Below are positions 32,635 to 42,432 of a stretch of DNA of 64,000 nucleotides, piece after piece (position 1 is the stretch's first letter; every line of letters begins with the position of its first letter). A program made the position numbers and the translations under genes. Under the pieces are notes generated by a model. It saw only the letters and a list, made by a program, of their open reading frames with translations, searched no databases and was not told the DNA's origin. The DNA comes from Actinoplanes ianthinogenes (GTDB lineage: Bacteria > Actinomycetota > Actinomycetes > Mycobacteriales > Micromonosporaceae): NCBI RefSeq assembly GCF_018324205.1, contig NZ_AP023356.1, forward strand, positions 2,187,501 through 2,251,500, written 5' to 3'.

Positions 32635-34974
32635 GTGCCCTTTCCGACCCGTGTGCCGCGCCGGATCGACGGCCCCTCCGCGGTGGCCGTCGGCCTGTTC
32701 GCGTTCGCACTGGCCTGGTTCCTGATCGGACTCGGACACGTCTGGTCGCACCCGATCATCGGCTGGCTCCCGCTCCCGATCCTCCCGGCGATCTTCACCC
32801 ACGAGTGCTGGCGGCTGGCCCGCGCCCCGGAGCTGGACCGGGACAACCGCACGTTCTGGGGCTGGTTCGGGGTGTCCGGGGCACTTCTGGTCCTCGGCAC
32901 GCTCAGCAGCATGGACGACGCGCTCGGCGGGCCGGCGCCGTCCCAGGCGCTCAGCACCCGCACCCAGGGCATCTTCGGCGTGGTGCTGATCATCCTGCTC
33001 GGGGCGCTGCTGCGGCTGCCGGCCTGGCAGCGGTCCGCCACCGACTGGCTGCGGTTCGGCCTGGACACCGCCATCGTGCTGGTCACCGGCGGGGTGCTGG
33101 CCTGGTACTTCTGGCTGAGCCGGGTCGAGCTCGGCAGCTCGCCGACCGCCACCCCGGCGTCGGTCCTCGGCATCATCGGGTTCGCCACGATGGCGCTGGT
33201 CACCTTCCTCAAGGTGGCCTTCGCCGGCGCCGGGCGGCTGGACCGCGGCTCGCTGCACCTGTTCTCGGCGGGTGTCGCGCTGGCCGCGAGCACCGGGGGC
33301 ATCGCGCCGCTGCTGGCCGACCGGCCGTACCTGAGCACCTCGCTGCTCGCCATCCCGCTGTCGCAGACCTCCGGCGTGCTGGCGGCCCGGCGCCAGTGGC
33401 GCCGGCGGAACGCACCGGTGGCCGGGCGCTCGGCCCGGTCGCGCCGGTTCAGCGTCCTGCCCTACGTCGCGGTCGCCGCGCTGTACGCCACGGTGCTCGC
33501 CGCCGAGCTGCCCGACGGCGGCGGCCACGCGGTGATGGCGCTGGCCGCCACCGCGCTGACCGTGCTCGTGGTGGTCCGGCAGATCAGCACGCTGCGGGAC
33601 AACGCCCGGCTGCTGGACACCGTCGACGCCAGCCTGTCGCAGCTGCGGGCGTACCAGAAGGAGCTGGATCACCAGGTCACCCACGACCCGCTGACCGGGA
33701 TCACCAACCGGCCGGCGTATTCCGCCCGCCTCGGCGCCCAGCTCGCCGGTGGCGAACCGTTCGTCGTGGTGCTGCTCGACCTGGACGACTTCAAGGTGGT
33801 CAACGACCGGCACGGGCACGAGACCGGCGACGCCCTGCTGCGCACGATCAGCACCCGGCTGCGGCAGGGCTTGCGCCCGCAGGACACCGTGGCCCGGCTC
33901 GGCGGCGACGAGTTCACCCTGCTGCTGCCCGGCGCCGACCCGGACGCGACCGAGGACCTGCTGCGCGGGCTGCTGGCCGGGGTGCAGCAGCCGGTGCTGC
34001 TCGACGGCCGGGAGATGGCGCCGCGGATCAGCGCCGGCGTCACCCTGAGCGCGCCCGGCGACACCGCCGAGGAGCTGTTGCGCCGCGCCGACGTGGCGAT
34101 GTACGCGGCCAAGAACGCCGGCGGCGGCCGCTGGACCTGGTTCGACCCGATCATGGACGCGCGGGCGGACACCGACGCGCGGCTCAGCGCCGACCTGCGC
34201 CAGGCCATCACCCGCGACGAGCTGTTCCTGCTCTACCAGCCGATCGTCGAGCTGCCCACCGGCCGGCTCGCCGGGCTGGAGGCCCTGGTCCGCTGGCGGC
34301 ACCCGGAGCACGGACTGGTCTCGCCGGCCGACTTCATCCCGCTGGCCGAGCACACCGGCCAGATCATCGAGGTGGGCCGCTGGGTGCTCACCCAGGCGAT
34401 GCGGCAGATCGTCGCGTGGCAGCAGGAGTTCGGCCCGGCCGCGCCGGCCAAGGTGTCGGTGAACGTCTCCGCCCGCCAGCTGAACGAGCCGGGCTTCCCG
34501 GACGAGGTGGCCGAGCTGCTCGTCACCACCGGCCTGGATCCCGCGAAGCTGGTGATCGAGGTGACCGAGACCGCGGTGCTCGGCACCGGCGCCGCGCTGG
34601 AGGCGGTCCGCCGGCTCGACGAGCTCGGCCTGCAGATCGCGCTGGACGACTTCGGCACCGGCCAGTCGTCGCTGAGCCTGCTCGTCGGCACGCCGGTCAG
34701 CTGGCTGAAGGTGGACAAGTCGTTCGTCGACGGGGTGACCACGGCGAGCCCGCAGGCGGTGATCGTGGACGGGCTGATCGGGATCACCCGCGGCCTGCGG
34801 ATCCAGGCCGTCGCCGAGGGCGTGGAGACCGCTGAGCAGGCCGAACGCCTGCATCAGGCCGGTTACCGATTCGCACAGGGATATCACTTCGCGCGCCCGC
34901 TGACCGAAAGCGACGTGGTCCTGCTGCTCGCGCATCCCAGGACGCGAGAAACTCGACAATCTCAACTGATTTAG
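32635..34974 (+). CDS. Membrane GGDEF-EAL protein (c-di-GMP cyclase/phosphodiesterase)
   Basis: 779 residues. The first 330 hold about eight to ten transmembrane helices forming an unassigned sensor. A short coiled segment leads to a GGDEF domain with intact GGDEF at 423-427, preceded by DHQVTHDPLTGITNRPAY. An EAL domain follows with EAL at 549-551, the DDFGTG motif at about 671 and AEGVET near 730. Both catalytic sites look complete, so it could make or degrade c-di-GMP. GTG start at 32635. Confidence 0.92.
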   Translation: MPFPTRVPRRIDGPSAVAVGLFAFALAWFLIGLGHVWSHPIIGWLPLPILPAIFTHECWRLARAPELDRDNRTFWGWFGVSGALLVLGTLSSMDDALGGPAPSQALSTRTQGIFGVVLIILLGALLRLPAWQRSATDWLRFGLDTAIVLVTGGVLAWYFWLSRVELGSSPTATPASVLGIIGFATMALVTFLKVAFAGAGRLDRGSLHLFSAGVALAASTGGIAPLLADRPYLSTSLLAIPLSQTSGVLAARRQWRRRNAPVAGRSARSRRFSVLPYVAVAALYATVLAAELPDGGGHAVMALAATALTVLVVVRQISTLRDNARLLDTVDASLSQLRAYQKELDHQVTHDPLTGITNRPAYSARLGAQLAGGEPFVVVLLDLDDFKVVNDRHGHETGDALLRTISTRLRQGLRPQDTVARLGGDEFTLLLPGADPDATEDLLRGLLAGVQQPVLLDGREMAPRISAGVTLSAPGDTAEELLRRADVAMYAAKNAGGGRWTWFDPIMDARADTDARLSADLRQAITRDELFLLYQPIVELPTGRLAGLEALVRWRHPEHGLVSPADFIPLAEHTGQIIEVGRWVLTQAMRQIVAWQQEFGPAAPAKVSVNVSARQLNEPGFPDEVAELLVTTGLDPAKLVIEVTETAVLGTGAALEAVRRLDELGLQIALDDFGTGQSSLSLLVGTPVSWLKVDKSFVDGVTTASPQAVIVDGLIGITRGLRIQAVAEGVETAEQAERLHQAGYRFAQGYHFARPLTESDVVLLLAHPRTRETRQSQLI

Positions 34975-35011
34975 TAGACAAGGTGGGCGATCGTCTTGCA
35001 GACTTCCGCCC

Positions 35012-35908
35012 ATGGATTTCACCATGGCGCTCGCCGGTCTCGGCGTCGGGATCGTCGTCGGCCTGACCGGCATGGGTGGCGGCGCCCTGATGACGCCGAT
35101 CCTGGTGCTCTTCTTCGGCATCAACCCGGTCGCCGCGATCGGCAGCGACCTGGTCGCCAGCGCGATCATGAAGCCGTTCGGCGGGGCGGTGCACGCCAAG
35201 CGCGGCACGGTCAACTGGACGCTGGTCGCCTGGCTCTGCGCCGGCAGCGTGCCCAGCGCCTTCCTCGGCGTGCTGCTGCTGCGCGCGTTCGGCGACGACG
35301 AGTCGCTGCAGCACGGTGTCAAGATCGCCCTGGGCGTGGCGCTGCTGCTGGCCGTCGGCGGCATGCTGCTCAAGGCGTGGATCAGCCGCCGGGACGGTGA
35401 CGGCCCGGCCCCGGCGATCACCGTCAAGCCGATCCCGACCCTGCTGGTCGGCATCATGGGCGGCCTGGTCGTCGGGCTCACCTCGGTCGGCTCCGGCTCC
35501 CTGATCATCGTGGCGCTGCTCGCGCTGTATCCGATGCTGCGCGCCAACGACCTGGTCGGCACCGATCTGGTCCAGGCGATCCCGCTGGTCACCGCCGCCG
35601 CGCTGGGCCACATGCTGTTCGGCGACATGCAGTGGGGCATCGCGGGCGCGGTGGTGCTCGGCTCGATCCCCGGCGTGCTGATCGGCTCCCGGATCTCCTC
35701 GCGGGCCCCCGGCGGCCTGGTCCGGTCCGCGCTGATCATCGTGCTGCTGGCCAGCTCGCTCAAGCTCTTCGACCTGCCCACCATGGTGGTCGGCGTGGTC
35801 GCCGCCGCGTCGGTGCTGGTGGCGGTCGCGGTCGGCCTGATCGGCAAGAGCCGCGCGAGGCGCACGCCGGCCGCCCCCGAGCTCGACCGCGAGGCCGTTT
35901 CGGTCTGA
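35012..35908 (+). CDS. TauE/SafE family membrane exporter
   Basis: 298 residues with about eight transmembrane segments. The repeated family motif is visible as GLTGMGGGALMTPIL in the first half and GLTSVGSGSLIIVAL in the second, plus AAIGSDLVASAIMKPFGGAVH. TauE/SafE proteins export sulfite, sulfonates or related anions; some import them. The substrate is unknown. It lies between two cyclase-type genes on the same strand. Confidence 0.9.
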   Translation: MDFTMALAGLGVGIVVGLTGMGGGALMTPILVLFFGINPVAAIGSDLVASAIMKPFGGAVHAKRGTVNWTLVAWLCAGSVPSAFLGVLLLRAFGDDESLQHGVKIALGVALLLAVGGMLLKAWISRRDGDGPAPAITVKPIPTLLVGIMGGLVVGLTSVGSGSLIIVALLALYPMLRANDLVGTDLVQAIPLVTAAALGHMLFGDMQWGIAGAVVLGSIPGVLIGSRISSRAPGGLVRSALIIVLLASSLKLFDLPTMVVGVVAAASVLVAVAVGLIGKSRARRTPAAPELDREAVSV

Positions 35909-35966
35909 CCCTCATCTCGCCCCTCCGCTCGCCGATCTGGGACAGGTCTGCGAGGGGAAGGGCCGG

Positions 35967-38195
35967 ATGAACGTACGGCAGAAGCTGCTGGGCGGTTACC
36001 TCGTGGTGGCGCTCATGGTCGCGGCCACCGCGCTGATCGCCTGGTACACCGACCAGACGTCGGCCCGCCGCGCCGCGACCATCGAGGCCGCCCAGGTGGC
36101 CCGGGGCATCGGCAAGGACATCGTGTTCGGCCTGCCCGGCACGGTCGAGGGCGGTTCCCAGCCGCCGTTGTACTACAGCCCGTCGGGACTCCAGCAGTAC
36201 CTCAAGCGGTTGCGGGAGACCCAGCACCGCACCGTGATCGCGGTCGACTACGCGAAGTACGTGATCGGCGACACCGACCCGGACAACGTGGGCCTGGTCT
36301 ACACCCACGACAAGGGTGAGGTGGCCCGCAGCATCCGGGAGAACAAGTCCCTGGTCTTCGTGGAGAAGAGCCCGTCCCACCCGGAGGGCATCCGGCAGGT
36401 CGTGGTGCCGATGATCGGGCGCAACGGCGACGTCATCGGGGCGGTCATCGTCGAGTACACCCCGCTGTACCAGCAGATGATGTCCGGCGCGCGGGACGCG
36501 CAGACCATCCTGTTCATCACCGCCGGCATCGCGTTCGTCCTGGTCCTGCTGCTCGGCTCGGTGCTCGCCACCTCGCTGACCCGGCGGATCACCAAGCTCA
36601 CCGCCGCGGTCGGCGTGATCCGCACCGGCGACTACACGCACCGGCTGCCGGACCCCACCGACACCGACGAGATCTCCCGGCTCGCCCTGGCCTTCAACGC
36701 GATGGCCGAGCGGCTCGACCGGTCGGCGCGGGAGATCCTCGCCAAGGAGTACACCGACAGCATCCTGGCCAACGCCGGCGAGGGCATCTGCGGGCTGGAC
36801 GCCACCGGCCGGATCGCGTTCGCCAACGCGGCCGCCGGGCGGATCACCGGGCTCGGGGTGGCCGGCCTGCTGCAACGCGACGCCGCGGTGCTGCTGCCGG
36901 AATCGCTCGGCCTCAAACCCGGCACCACGGAAGGCCGCCTCCAGCGTCCGGACGGTTCGACGGTACGCGTGGAGTACACGGTCAGCGAGATCGAGAAGGC
37001 GGGCCGGGCCCTGGGCGCGGTCATCGTGCTCCGCGACGTCAGCCGCCAGCGCGCCCTCGAGTACGACCTGCGCCACCAGGCGCTGCACGACGCCCTGACC
37101 GGGCTGCCCAACCGCAAGCTGCTGCTGAGCCGGCTGGCCGAGGCGCACCGGGCGGCCCGGGCCGGCGGCGCCCCGCTCGCCGTGCTCTACCTCGACCTGG
37201 ACGGGTTCAAGCGGGTCAACGACTGCCTCGGCCACGACGCCGGCGACCTGCTGCTGCAATCCGCCGCCCAGCGCCTGACCGGCGCGCTCCGCCCGGAGGA
37301 CACCGTGGCCCGGCTCGGCGGCGACGAGTTCGCCGTGCTGCTCGAGGACGCCGACCAGGCGACCGTGGAACGCCTCGCGCGGGCCTGCCTGGACGCGCTG
37401 TCCCAGCCGTTCGTGCTGAACAACCGGGAGGGCCTGGTCTCGGTCAGCATCGGCGTGGTCCCCGACGCGGGCCGGTACGCCGACGCCGACGAGGTGCTGC
37501 GCAACGCGGACGTGGCCATGTACGCGGCCAAGGGCCAGGGCAAGAACCGCTGGCTGCCGTTCGAGGAGCGGATGCACGAGCAGCTGGACCAGGAGTCCCG
37601 GCTGCGCGACGCGGTGCACCGGGGCGAGCTGCGGCTGCATCTCCAGCCGGTGGCCGGCGTGCCGGACGGCCGGTTGACCGGGGTCGAGGCCCTGGTCCGC
37701 TGGGAGGACCCGGCGCACGGGCTGCGGATGCCCGCCTCGTTCCTGCGGATCGCCGAGCAGACCGGGGTGATCGTGGAGATCGACCGGTGGGTGCTGCTGG
37801 AGGCCTGCCGGACGGTCAAGCAGTGGCAGGACGAGGATCCGGCCACCGCGCCGGGCTGGGTGAGCGTCAACCTCTCGGCCGCGCACCTGGCCGAGCCGGA
37901 CCTGGCCGACCGGGTCGCCTACGCCCTGGCGGCCACCGGCCTCGCCCCCGGCAGCCTGATCCTGGAGGTGACCGGGACGGCGGTGCTGCGCGACGTGACC
38001 CGGGCCGCGGGCCACCTGGCCGAGGTCCGCGAGCTCGGCGTCCAGGTCGCCGTCGCGGTGCGGTCCGCCGCCGGGGACGCGGTCACCCTGCTGACCGTGC
38101 TCGGCGACGAGATCACCCGGGGCCGCCACCCGGGCTCCCCCGAGCCGGTCGCCCAGCTTCGCTCCCGGCTCGCTACCCCCGCCCTGCACACCTGA
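35967..38195 (+). CDS. Membrane GGDEF protein with a truncated, degenerate EAL domain
   Basis: 742 residues: TM1 (8-27), an extracellular sensor of about 150 residues, TM2 (about 185-205), HAMP, a PAS-like domain, GGDEF (motif at 451-455) and an EAL remnant. The start of the EAL domain is kept (VEALVRW at 573-579), and so is VSVNLSAAH. The sequence then diverges at the metal-binding ExTE (EVTG), and DDFGTG, the catalytic lysine and the AEGVE motif are all missing. Compared with the next gene it is 64 residues shorter, with the loss internal and in frame. It should be a cyclase without phosphodiesterase activity. Confidence 0.92.
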   Translation: MNVRQKLLGGYLVVALMVAATALIAWYTDQTSARRAATIEAAQVARGIGKDIVFGLPGTVEGGSQPPLYYSPSGLQQYLKRLRETQHRTVIAVDYAKYVIGDTDPDNVGLVYTHDKGEVARSIRENKSLVFVEKSPSHPEGIRQVVVPMIGRNGDVIGAVIVEYTPLYQQMMSGARDAQTILFITAGIAFVLVLLLGSVLATSLTRRITKLTAAVGVIRTGDYTHRLPDPTDTDEISRLALAFNAMAERLDRSAREILAKEYTDSILANAGEGICGLDATGRIAFANAAAGRITGLGVAGLLQRDAAVLLPESLGLKPGTTEGRLQRPDGSTVRVEYTVSEIEKAGRALGAVIVLRDVSRQRALEYDLRHQALHDALTGLPNRKLLLSRLAEAHRAARAGGAPLAVLYLDLDGFKRVNDCLGHDAGDLLLQSAAQRLTGALRPEDTVARLGGDEFAVLLEDADQATVERLARACLDALSQPFVLNNREGLVSVSIGVVPDAGRYADADEVLRNADVAMYAAKGQGKNRWLPFEERMHEQLDQESRLRDAVHRGELRLHLQPVAGVPDGRLTGVEALVRWEDPAHGLRMPASFLRIAEQTGVIVEIDRWVLLEACRTVKQWQDEDPATAPGWVSVNLSAAHLAEPDLADRVAYALAATGLAPGSLILEVTGTAVLRDVTRAAGHLAEVRELGVQVAVAVRSAAGDAVTLLTVLGDEITRGRHPGSPEPVAQLRSRLATPALHT

Positions 38196-38251
38196 CCTCA
38201 GGGTCCGGCCCGATATGCCGATCTTTACAAGGTCGGTGAAAGAGGGGTCGG

Positions 38252-40672
38252 ATGAGCGTTCGCCGGAAGCTCCTAGCGGGTTACCTGGTGGTTGCCTGCC
38301 TGGTGGTCGCCACCGCGGCCACCGCCTGGATCACCGACATGTCGTCGGCCAAGCACGCCGCCGCCCTGGAGGCCGCCCAGGTGGCCCGGGGCATCGGCAA
38401 GGATGTCGCCCTCGGGCTGCCGGTCGACAACCCGGGCGAAGTCACCTACCCGCTGTACAACAGCCCGAACGCGCTGCGGAACTACATCGAGCGCCTGCAC
38501 GACAACCAGCACCGGGACATCGTCGCGGTGGACATCAGCAAGACCATCCTCGGCGACGCCGTGCCGGAGAACGTCGGCACGGTCTTCGACCACGACCTCG
38601 GCAACCAGGTCGGCAAGACCATCGCCGACGGCCGGTCACGCACCTTCGTGGAGACGAGCGAGGACTACCCGGCCGGCATCAAACAGGTCGTGGTGCGGAT
38701 GGAGGGCGCGCGCAACCAGCCCCTCGGCGCGGTCGTCCTGGAGTACACCCCGCTCTACGACCAGATGCTGAACTCCGCCCGGCGGGCCCAGTACGTCATT
38801 CTCGGCGTCGCCGTGATCGCCTTCCTGGCCGTGCTGGTCCTCGGCTGGTACCTGGCGGGCTCGCTGACCCGGCGGATCACCTCGCTGACCACCGCGGTCG
38901 GCGTGGTCCGCACCGGCGACTACACCCACCGGGTGCCCACCGAGAACCAGACCGACGAGATCGGGCGGCTGGCCCGCGCCTTCAACGCGATGGCCGAGCA
39001 GCTCGACCGGTCCGCCCGCAAGATCCTGGCCAAGGAGTACACCGACAGCATCCTGGCCAACGCCGGTGAGGGCATCTGCGGGCTGGACGCCGACGGGAAG
39101 ATCGCGTTCGCCAACGACGCGGCCGGGCGGATCACCGGGCTCGGGGTGAACGGGCTGCTCCAGCAGGACGCCTCGGTGCTGGTGCCGGAGGCGGGTGACG
39201 CGCTGAGCCCGGGCACCCGGGAGGTGTCGTTGCAGCGGCCGGACGGTACGAGTGTCCGGGTCGAGTACACCGCCAGCCAGATTCAGAAGGCTGGGCGTAC
39301 GCTGGGCGCCGTTGTGGTGTTGCGGGACGTCAGCCGGCAACGCGCGCTCGAACACGACCTGCGCCACCAGGCCCTGCACGACGGCCTGACGAACCTGCCC
39401 AATCGCAAACTCCTGCTCGACCGGCTGGAGCACGCGCTCACCCGGTCCCGGGCCACCGGCGAGCCGCTCGCCGTGCTCTACCTCGACCTGGACGGCTTCA
39501 AGCGGGTCAACGACAGCCTCGGCCACAACGCCGGTGACATGCTGCTGCGCACCGCGGCCGAACGCCTGACCGGCGCGCTGCGCCCGCTGGACACCGTGGC
39601 CCGGCTCGGCGGCGACGAGTTCGCCGTGCTGCTCGAGGACGCCGACCAGGCGACCGTCGAGCGGCTGGCCCGCGCCTGCTTGGAGAGCCTCTCCCGGCCG
39701 TTCCTGATCCACCACCGCGAGGCGCTGGTCTCGGTGAGCATCGGCGTGGTCCCCGACGCGGCCGCCTACGCCGACGCCGACGAGGTGCTGCGCAACGCCG
39801 ACGTGGCCATGTACGCCGCCAAGGACCAGGGCAAGAACCGCTTCCTGACCTTCGAGACGCAGATGCACGAGCAGCTGCTGAACCGCCTGGACCAGGAGGC
39901 CCGGCTGCGTGACGCGGTGCACCGCGGTGAGCTGCGGCTGCACCTGCAGCCGGTGGTCGGCGTCGCGGCCGGGCAGATGGCCGGCGCCGAGGCCCTGGTC
40001 CGCTGGCAGGACCCGGAGCAGGGGCTGCGGATGCCCGGTTCGTTCATCCCGCTCGCCGAGGAGACCGGCGTCATCGTCGACATCGACCGCTGGGTGCTGC
40101 TGGAGGCCTGCCGCGCGGTCAAGAACTGGCAGGACGAGGACCCGGCGACCGCACCGGCCTGGGTCAGTGTCAACCTCTCCGCCGCGCACCTGGAGGTGCC
40201 GGACCTGACCGACCAGGTCGCCTACGCGCTGTCCAGCACCGGTCTCTCCCCGCACTGCCTGGTGCTGGAACTGACCGAGACGGTGCTGATGCGCGACCTC
40301 GCCGTCACCTCACCCCGCCTCGAGGAGCTGCGCGAACTCGGCGTGAAGATCGCCATCGACGACTTCGGCACCGGGTACTCGTCGCTCGGCTACCTCCGCG
40401 ACATCCCGGTCGACGTCCTCAAGATCGACCGCTCGTTCATCGACGGCCTGGTCGGCAACGGCCGCCAGCAGGAGCTGGTCAACGCGGTGATCCAGCTCGG
40501 TCACACGCTCGGCCTGCGGGTGGTCGCGGAAGGCGTCGAGGAGGCCTCCCAGCTGAACCTCCTGACCGTCATGGGCTGCAAGTTCGCCCAGGGCTACCAC
40601 CTGGGCCGGCCGGAGCCGGCCGCCGACCTCTACACCCGCCTCTCCACCCCGGCCCTGCCCACCGCCCGCTGA
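38252..40672 (+). CDS. Membrane GGDEF-EAL protein, intact paralogue
   Basis: 806 residues with the same architecture as its neighbour: TM1, extracellular sensor, TM2, HAMP (RTGDYTHRVP, TDEIGRLARAFNAMAEQL), PAS-like domain, GGDEF (motif at 453-457) and EAL (580-582, AEALVRW). EAL catalytic motifs are complete: LELTETV, DDFGTGYSSL (from 703), DVLKIDRSF and VAEGVE. The two genes are clearly a tandem duplication; even the 38 bases before each start are similar. It ends directly at the convergent gntR stop. Confidence 0.93.
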   Translation: MSVRRKLLAGYLVVACLVVATAATAWITDMSSAKHAAALEAAQVARGIGKDVALGLPVDNPGEVTYPLYNSPNALRNYIERLHDNQHRDIVAVDISKTILGDAVPENVGTVFDHDLGNQVGKTIADGRSRTFVETSEDYPAGIKQVVVRMEGARNQPLGAVVLEYTPLYDQMLNSARRAQYVILGVAVIAFLAVLVLGWYLAGSLTRRITSLTTAVGVVRTGDYTHRVPTENQTDEIGRLARAFNAMAEQLDRSARKILAKEYTDSILANAGEGICGLDADGKIAFANDAAGRITGLGVNGLLQQDASVLVPEAGDALSPGTREVSLQRPDGTSVRVEYTASQIQKAGRTLGAVVVLRDVSRQRALEHDLRHQALHDGLTNLPNRKLLLDRLEHALTRSRATGEPLAVLYLDLDGFKRVNDSLGHNAGDMLLRTAAERLTGALRPLDTVARLGGDEFAVLLEDADQATVERLARACLESLSRPFLIHHREALVSVSIGVVPDAAAYADADEVLRNADVAMYAAKDQGKNRFLTFETQMHEQLLNRLDQEARLRDAVHRGELRLHLQPVVGVAAGQMAGAEALVRWQDPEQGLRMPGSFIPLAEETGVIVDIDRWVLLEACRAVKNWQDEDPATAPAWVSVNLSAAHLEVPDLTDQVAYALSSTGLSPHCLVLELTETVLMRDLAVTSPRLEELRELGVKIAIDDFGTGYSSLGYLRDIPVDVLKIDRSFIDGLVGNGRQQELVNAVIQLGHTLGLRVVAEGVEEASQLNLLTVMGCKFAQGYHLGRPEPAADLYTRLSTPALPTAR

Positions 40673-41479
40673 TCAGCCCGGGTCCGCCCGGCCCGGCACC
40701 TTGCCCGAGACGACCTCGAACTGGGTGCCCGGCCGGTACACCGTGATGGTCAGCCGGAACGGTCGCTGCGCCTGGTCGTAGGACCGGCGCCGTTGCTCGA
40801 CGACGCATCGCGGGGCGTCGTCGCTCAGGCCGAAGAACCTTCGTTCCGCCTCGGTCGCCTGCCGCAACTCGAGTCGATCGATCCACCCGACCTGCGTGAT
40901 CCCCAAGGTCCGGCTGAGATAGGCGAGCATGCCCTCGGGAAGCCCCTCGGGGCTCTCCAACTCCTCCGCCCCCTCCTTGCGCAGATCCAGGTAGTAGGTG
41001 GTCTGCAGATGTGACGGCGAGCCGTCGATGAAGAGCTCCTGGGAACGTTCGATGACCCGGAGCCTCCTGCCATCGGTCCCCTGGGGAGCCTCGAGCCCCA
41101 ATGCCTCCGCCACGTCCGGCGAGGGCTGGACGATCTTCACGGCGACGTCGGACATCGACGGAACCCGCCCCCGCGACGTGACCTCGGCCGCCCAGGAGCG
41201 TCCCTCGCCGCCGCCGAAGCCGGTGCTCGGGTCCTCGCTGATGGTGTGGACCCACGGGACCACCGGCTCCAGCACGAAGGTGCCACTTCCCGGTGTCTTC
41301 TTCACCAGATGCCGGGTGACGAGAAGCTTGATCGCCTCCCGGACCGTGTTGCGCGACGCGCCGTAGGCCTCGACCAACTCGGCCTCGGTGGGCAGTTGCG
41401 CCCCGGCCGGGAGCTCGCCGGAGTTGATCTTGCCGCGGAGGTCGTCGGCGATCTCGCGATATCTCGACTCACCGGCCAA
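40673..41479 (-). CDS. GntR-family regulator, HutC/UTRA type (first of a pair)
   Basis: 268 residues: N-terminal winged HTH (REIADDLRGKINSGELPAGAQ, GASRNTVREAIKLL) and a C-terminal UTRA ligand domain. A glycine-rich linker, STGFGGGEGRSW, joins them. Its start is a TTG at 41479 preceded by GAGGAGG at good spacing. It is the last gene of a minus-strand set with two small membrane proteins. The other GntR at 42637 has a matching linker (SGLGGGEGIAY), so the two are paralogues that may compete for operators. Confidence 0.88.
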   Translation of the reverse strand: MAGESRYREIADDLRGKINSGELPAGAQLPTEAELVEAYGASRNTVREAIKLLVTRHLVKKTPGSGTFVLEPVVPWVHTISEDPSTGFGGGEGRSWAAEVTSRGRVPSMSDVAVKIVQPSPDVAEALGLEAPQGTDGRRLRVIERSQELFIDGSPSHLQTTYYLDLRKEGAEELESPEGLPEGMLAYLSRTLGITQVGWIDRLELRQATEAERRFFGLSDDAPRCVVEQRRRSYDQAQRPFRLTITVYRPGTQFEVVSGKVPGRADPG

Positions 41480-41488
41480 GACGCCTCC

Positions 41489-41704
41489 TCATCGGCGCCG
41501 GCCACGGGACGCCTGGAACGCGATGAGCGTTAGCGCGGACGCGATGGTCAGCGTGGCCGCGATGACGGTGAGCGCGTCGCGGCCGAGACTGACCACGATC
41601 GCCGCGACCGAGGCCAGCGCGGTCGCCGAGAGCAGCGCGATGGCGAGACCGGGTCGCTGCACGCCGTGGTGATCTTTCGCCGGCGGCGGTTCGGGGTCAG
41701 CCAT
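41489..41704 (-). CDS. Small two-helix membrane protein
   Basis: 71 residues with two hydrophobic helices (about 20-40 and 44-62) and basic tail GRRR. The ATG at 41704 overlaps the end of the upstream membrane gene by 8 bases, and the stop is 9 bases before the gntR start. No family recognised. Confidence 0.7.
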   Translation of the reverse strand: MADPEPPPAKDHHGVQRPGLAIALLSATALASVAAIVVSLGRDALTVIAATLTIASALTLIAFQASRGRRR

Positions 41705-42107
41705 AGATCTTCACCCCGGCGGCCACAGCACTGAGCAGGATAAGGCTCGCCACACCGTTGGCAGCCCAGATCCACCACCAGCCCTTGATCCTCGCATCCT
41801 GGTCATAGGCCACCATCTTCAAGCCGTAGGGCATCACGCTGAACCCGAAGAAGAGCACCCCCACCGCGACCACGGCCTGCGGCAGGGGCACGTCTTTCGT
41901 CGTGTCCCGGGCTGCCGCCACCACCGAGCCCACCAGCGCGAAGGTGGCGGCGACAACCCAGTCGGTCCACCAGAGCGCGTCTTCCATCTCGAGGCCGGTA
42001 CGCCGACCCTTGCGCGGCGTCCGGGAAATGAGCTTGAGCCACACTTGCAGCACCGCCGTGCCCGCGGCGACCGCCGCGGTGATCAGAAAGACCCGCAGTG
42101 CGATCAC
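41697..42107 (-). CDS. Four-helix membrane protein of unknown function
   Basis: 136 residues from a GTG at 42107, with four predicted transmembrane helices (3-24, 49-66, 77-99 and 110-133) and a basic loop RTPRKGRR after the first. No known family. It is translationally coupled to the 71-aa membrane gene. Confidence 0.7.
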   Translation of the reverse strand: MIALRVFLITAAVAAGTAVLQVWLKLISRTPRKGRRTGLEMEDALWWTDWVVAATFALVGSVVAAARDTTKDVPLPQAVVAVGVLFFGFSVMPYGLKMVAYDQDARIKGWWWIWAANGVASLILLSAVAAGVKIYG

Positions 42108-42219
42108 CCCCGGTCGACCGACACGGCTCGATGTCTGTCGATCGTCGCAGAGTCACCGCCGAGAACCAATCCTTCATCCGGATGTCTGCGGCTCGCAGTC
42201 GGCTCTCCGACAGCAGTGC

Positions 42220-42357
42220 TCAGCAGGGCCAGACCGCGCGGACGAAAACCGCCGCGGAGGTCAGCAACATCGCGGCGGAGAGCATCAGGTAGATGATCCA
42301 CATCCGCCGCCGGCACGCCGGGCAGGACTCGCCCTGACCAGCGCTCGGGTGCGTCAT
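42220..42357 (-). CDS. 45-residue membrane protein with a CPAC motif
   Basis: ATG at 42357, stop at 42220, with AAGGAT about 8 bases upstream. The N-terminus has ESCPACRRR, a CxxC pair; one transmembrane helix follows (about 19-40), and the last residue is cysteine. GC at third positions is normal for the window. It heads the group of small membrane genes that ends in gntR, 112 bases before the next one. Very small, so confidence is moderate. Confidence 0.55.
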   Translation of the reverse strand: MTHPSAGQGESCPACRRRMWIIYLMLSAAMLLTSAAVFVRAVWPC

Positions 42358-42432
42358 GACCGGGATCCTTCCGTTGAAACCAGGGCGTTTCGCCACGAGC
42401 CGGCCGGGCGCGACGCGCCTGAGACGAGGTGG

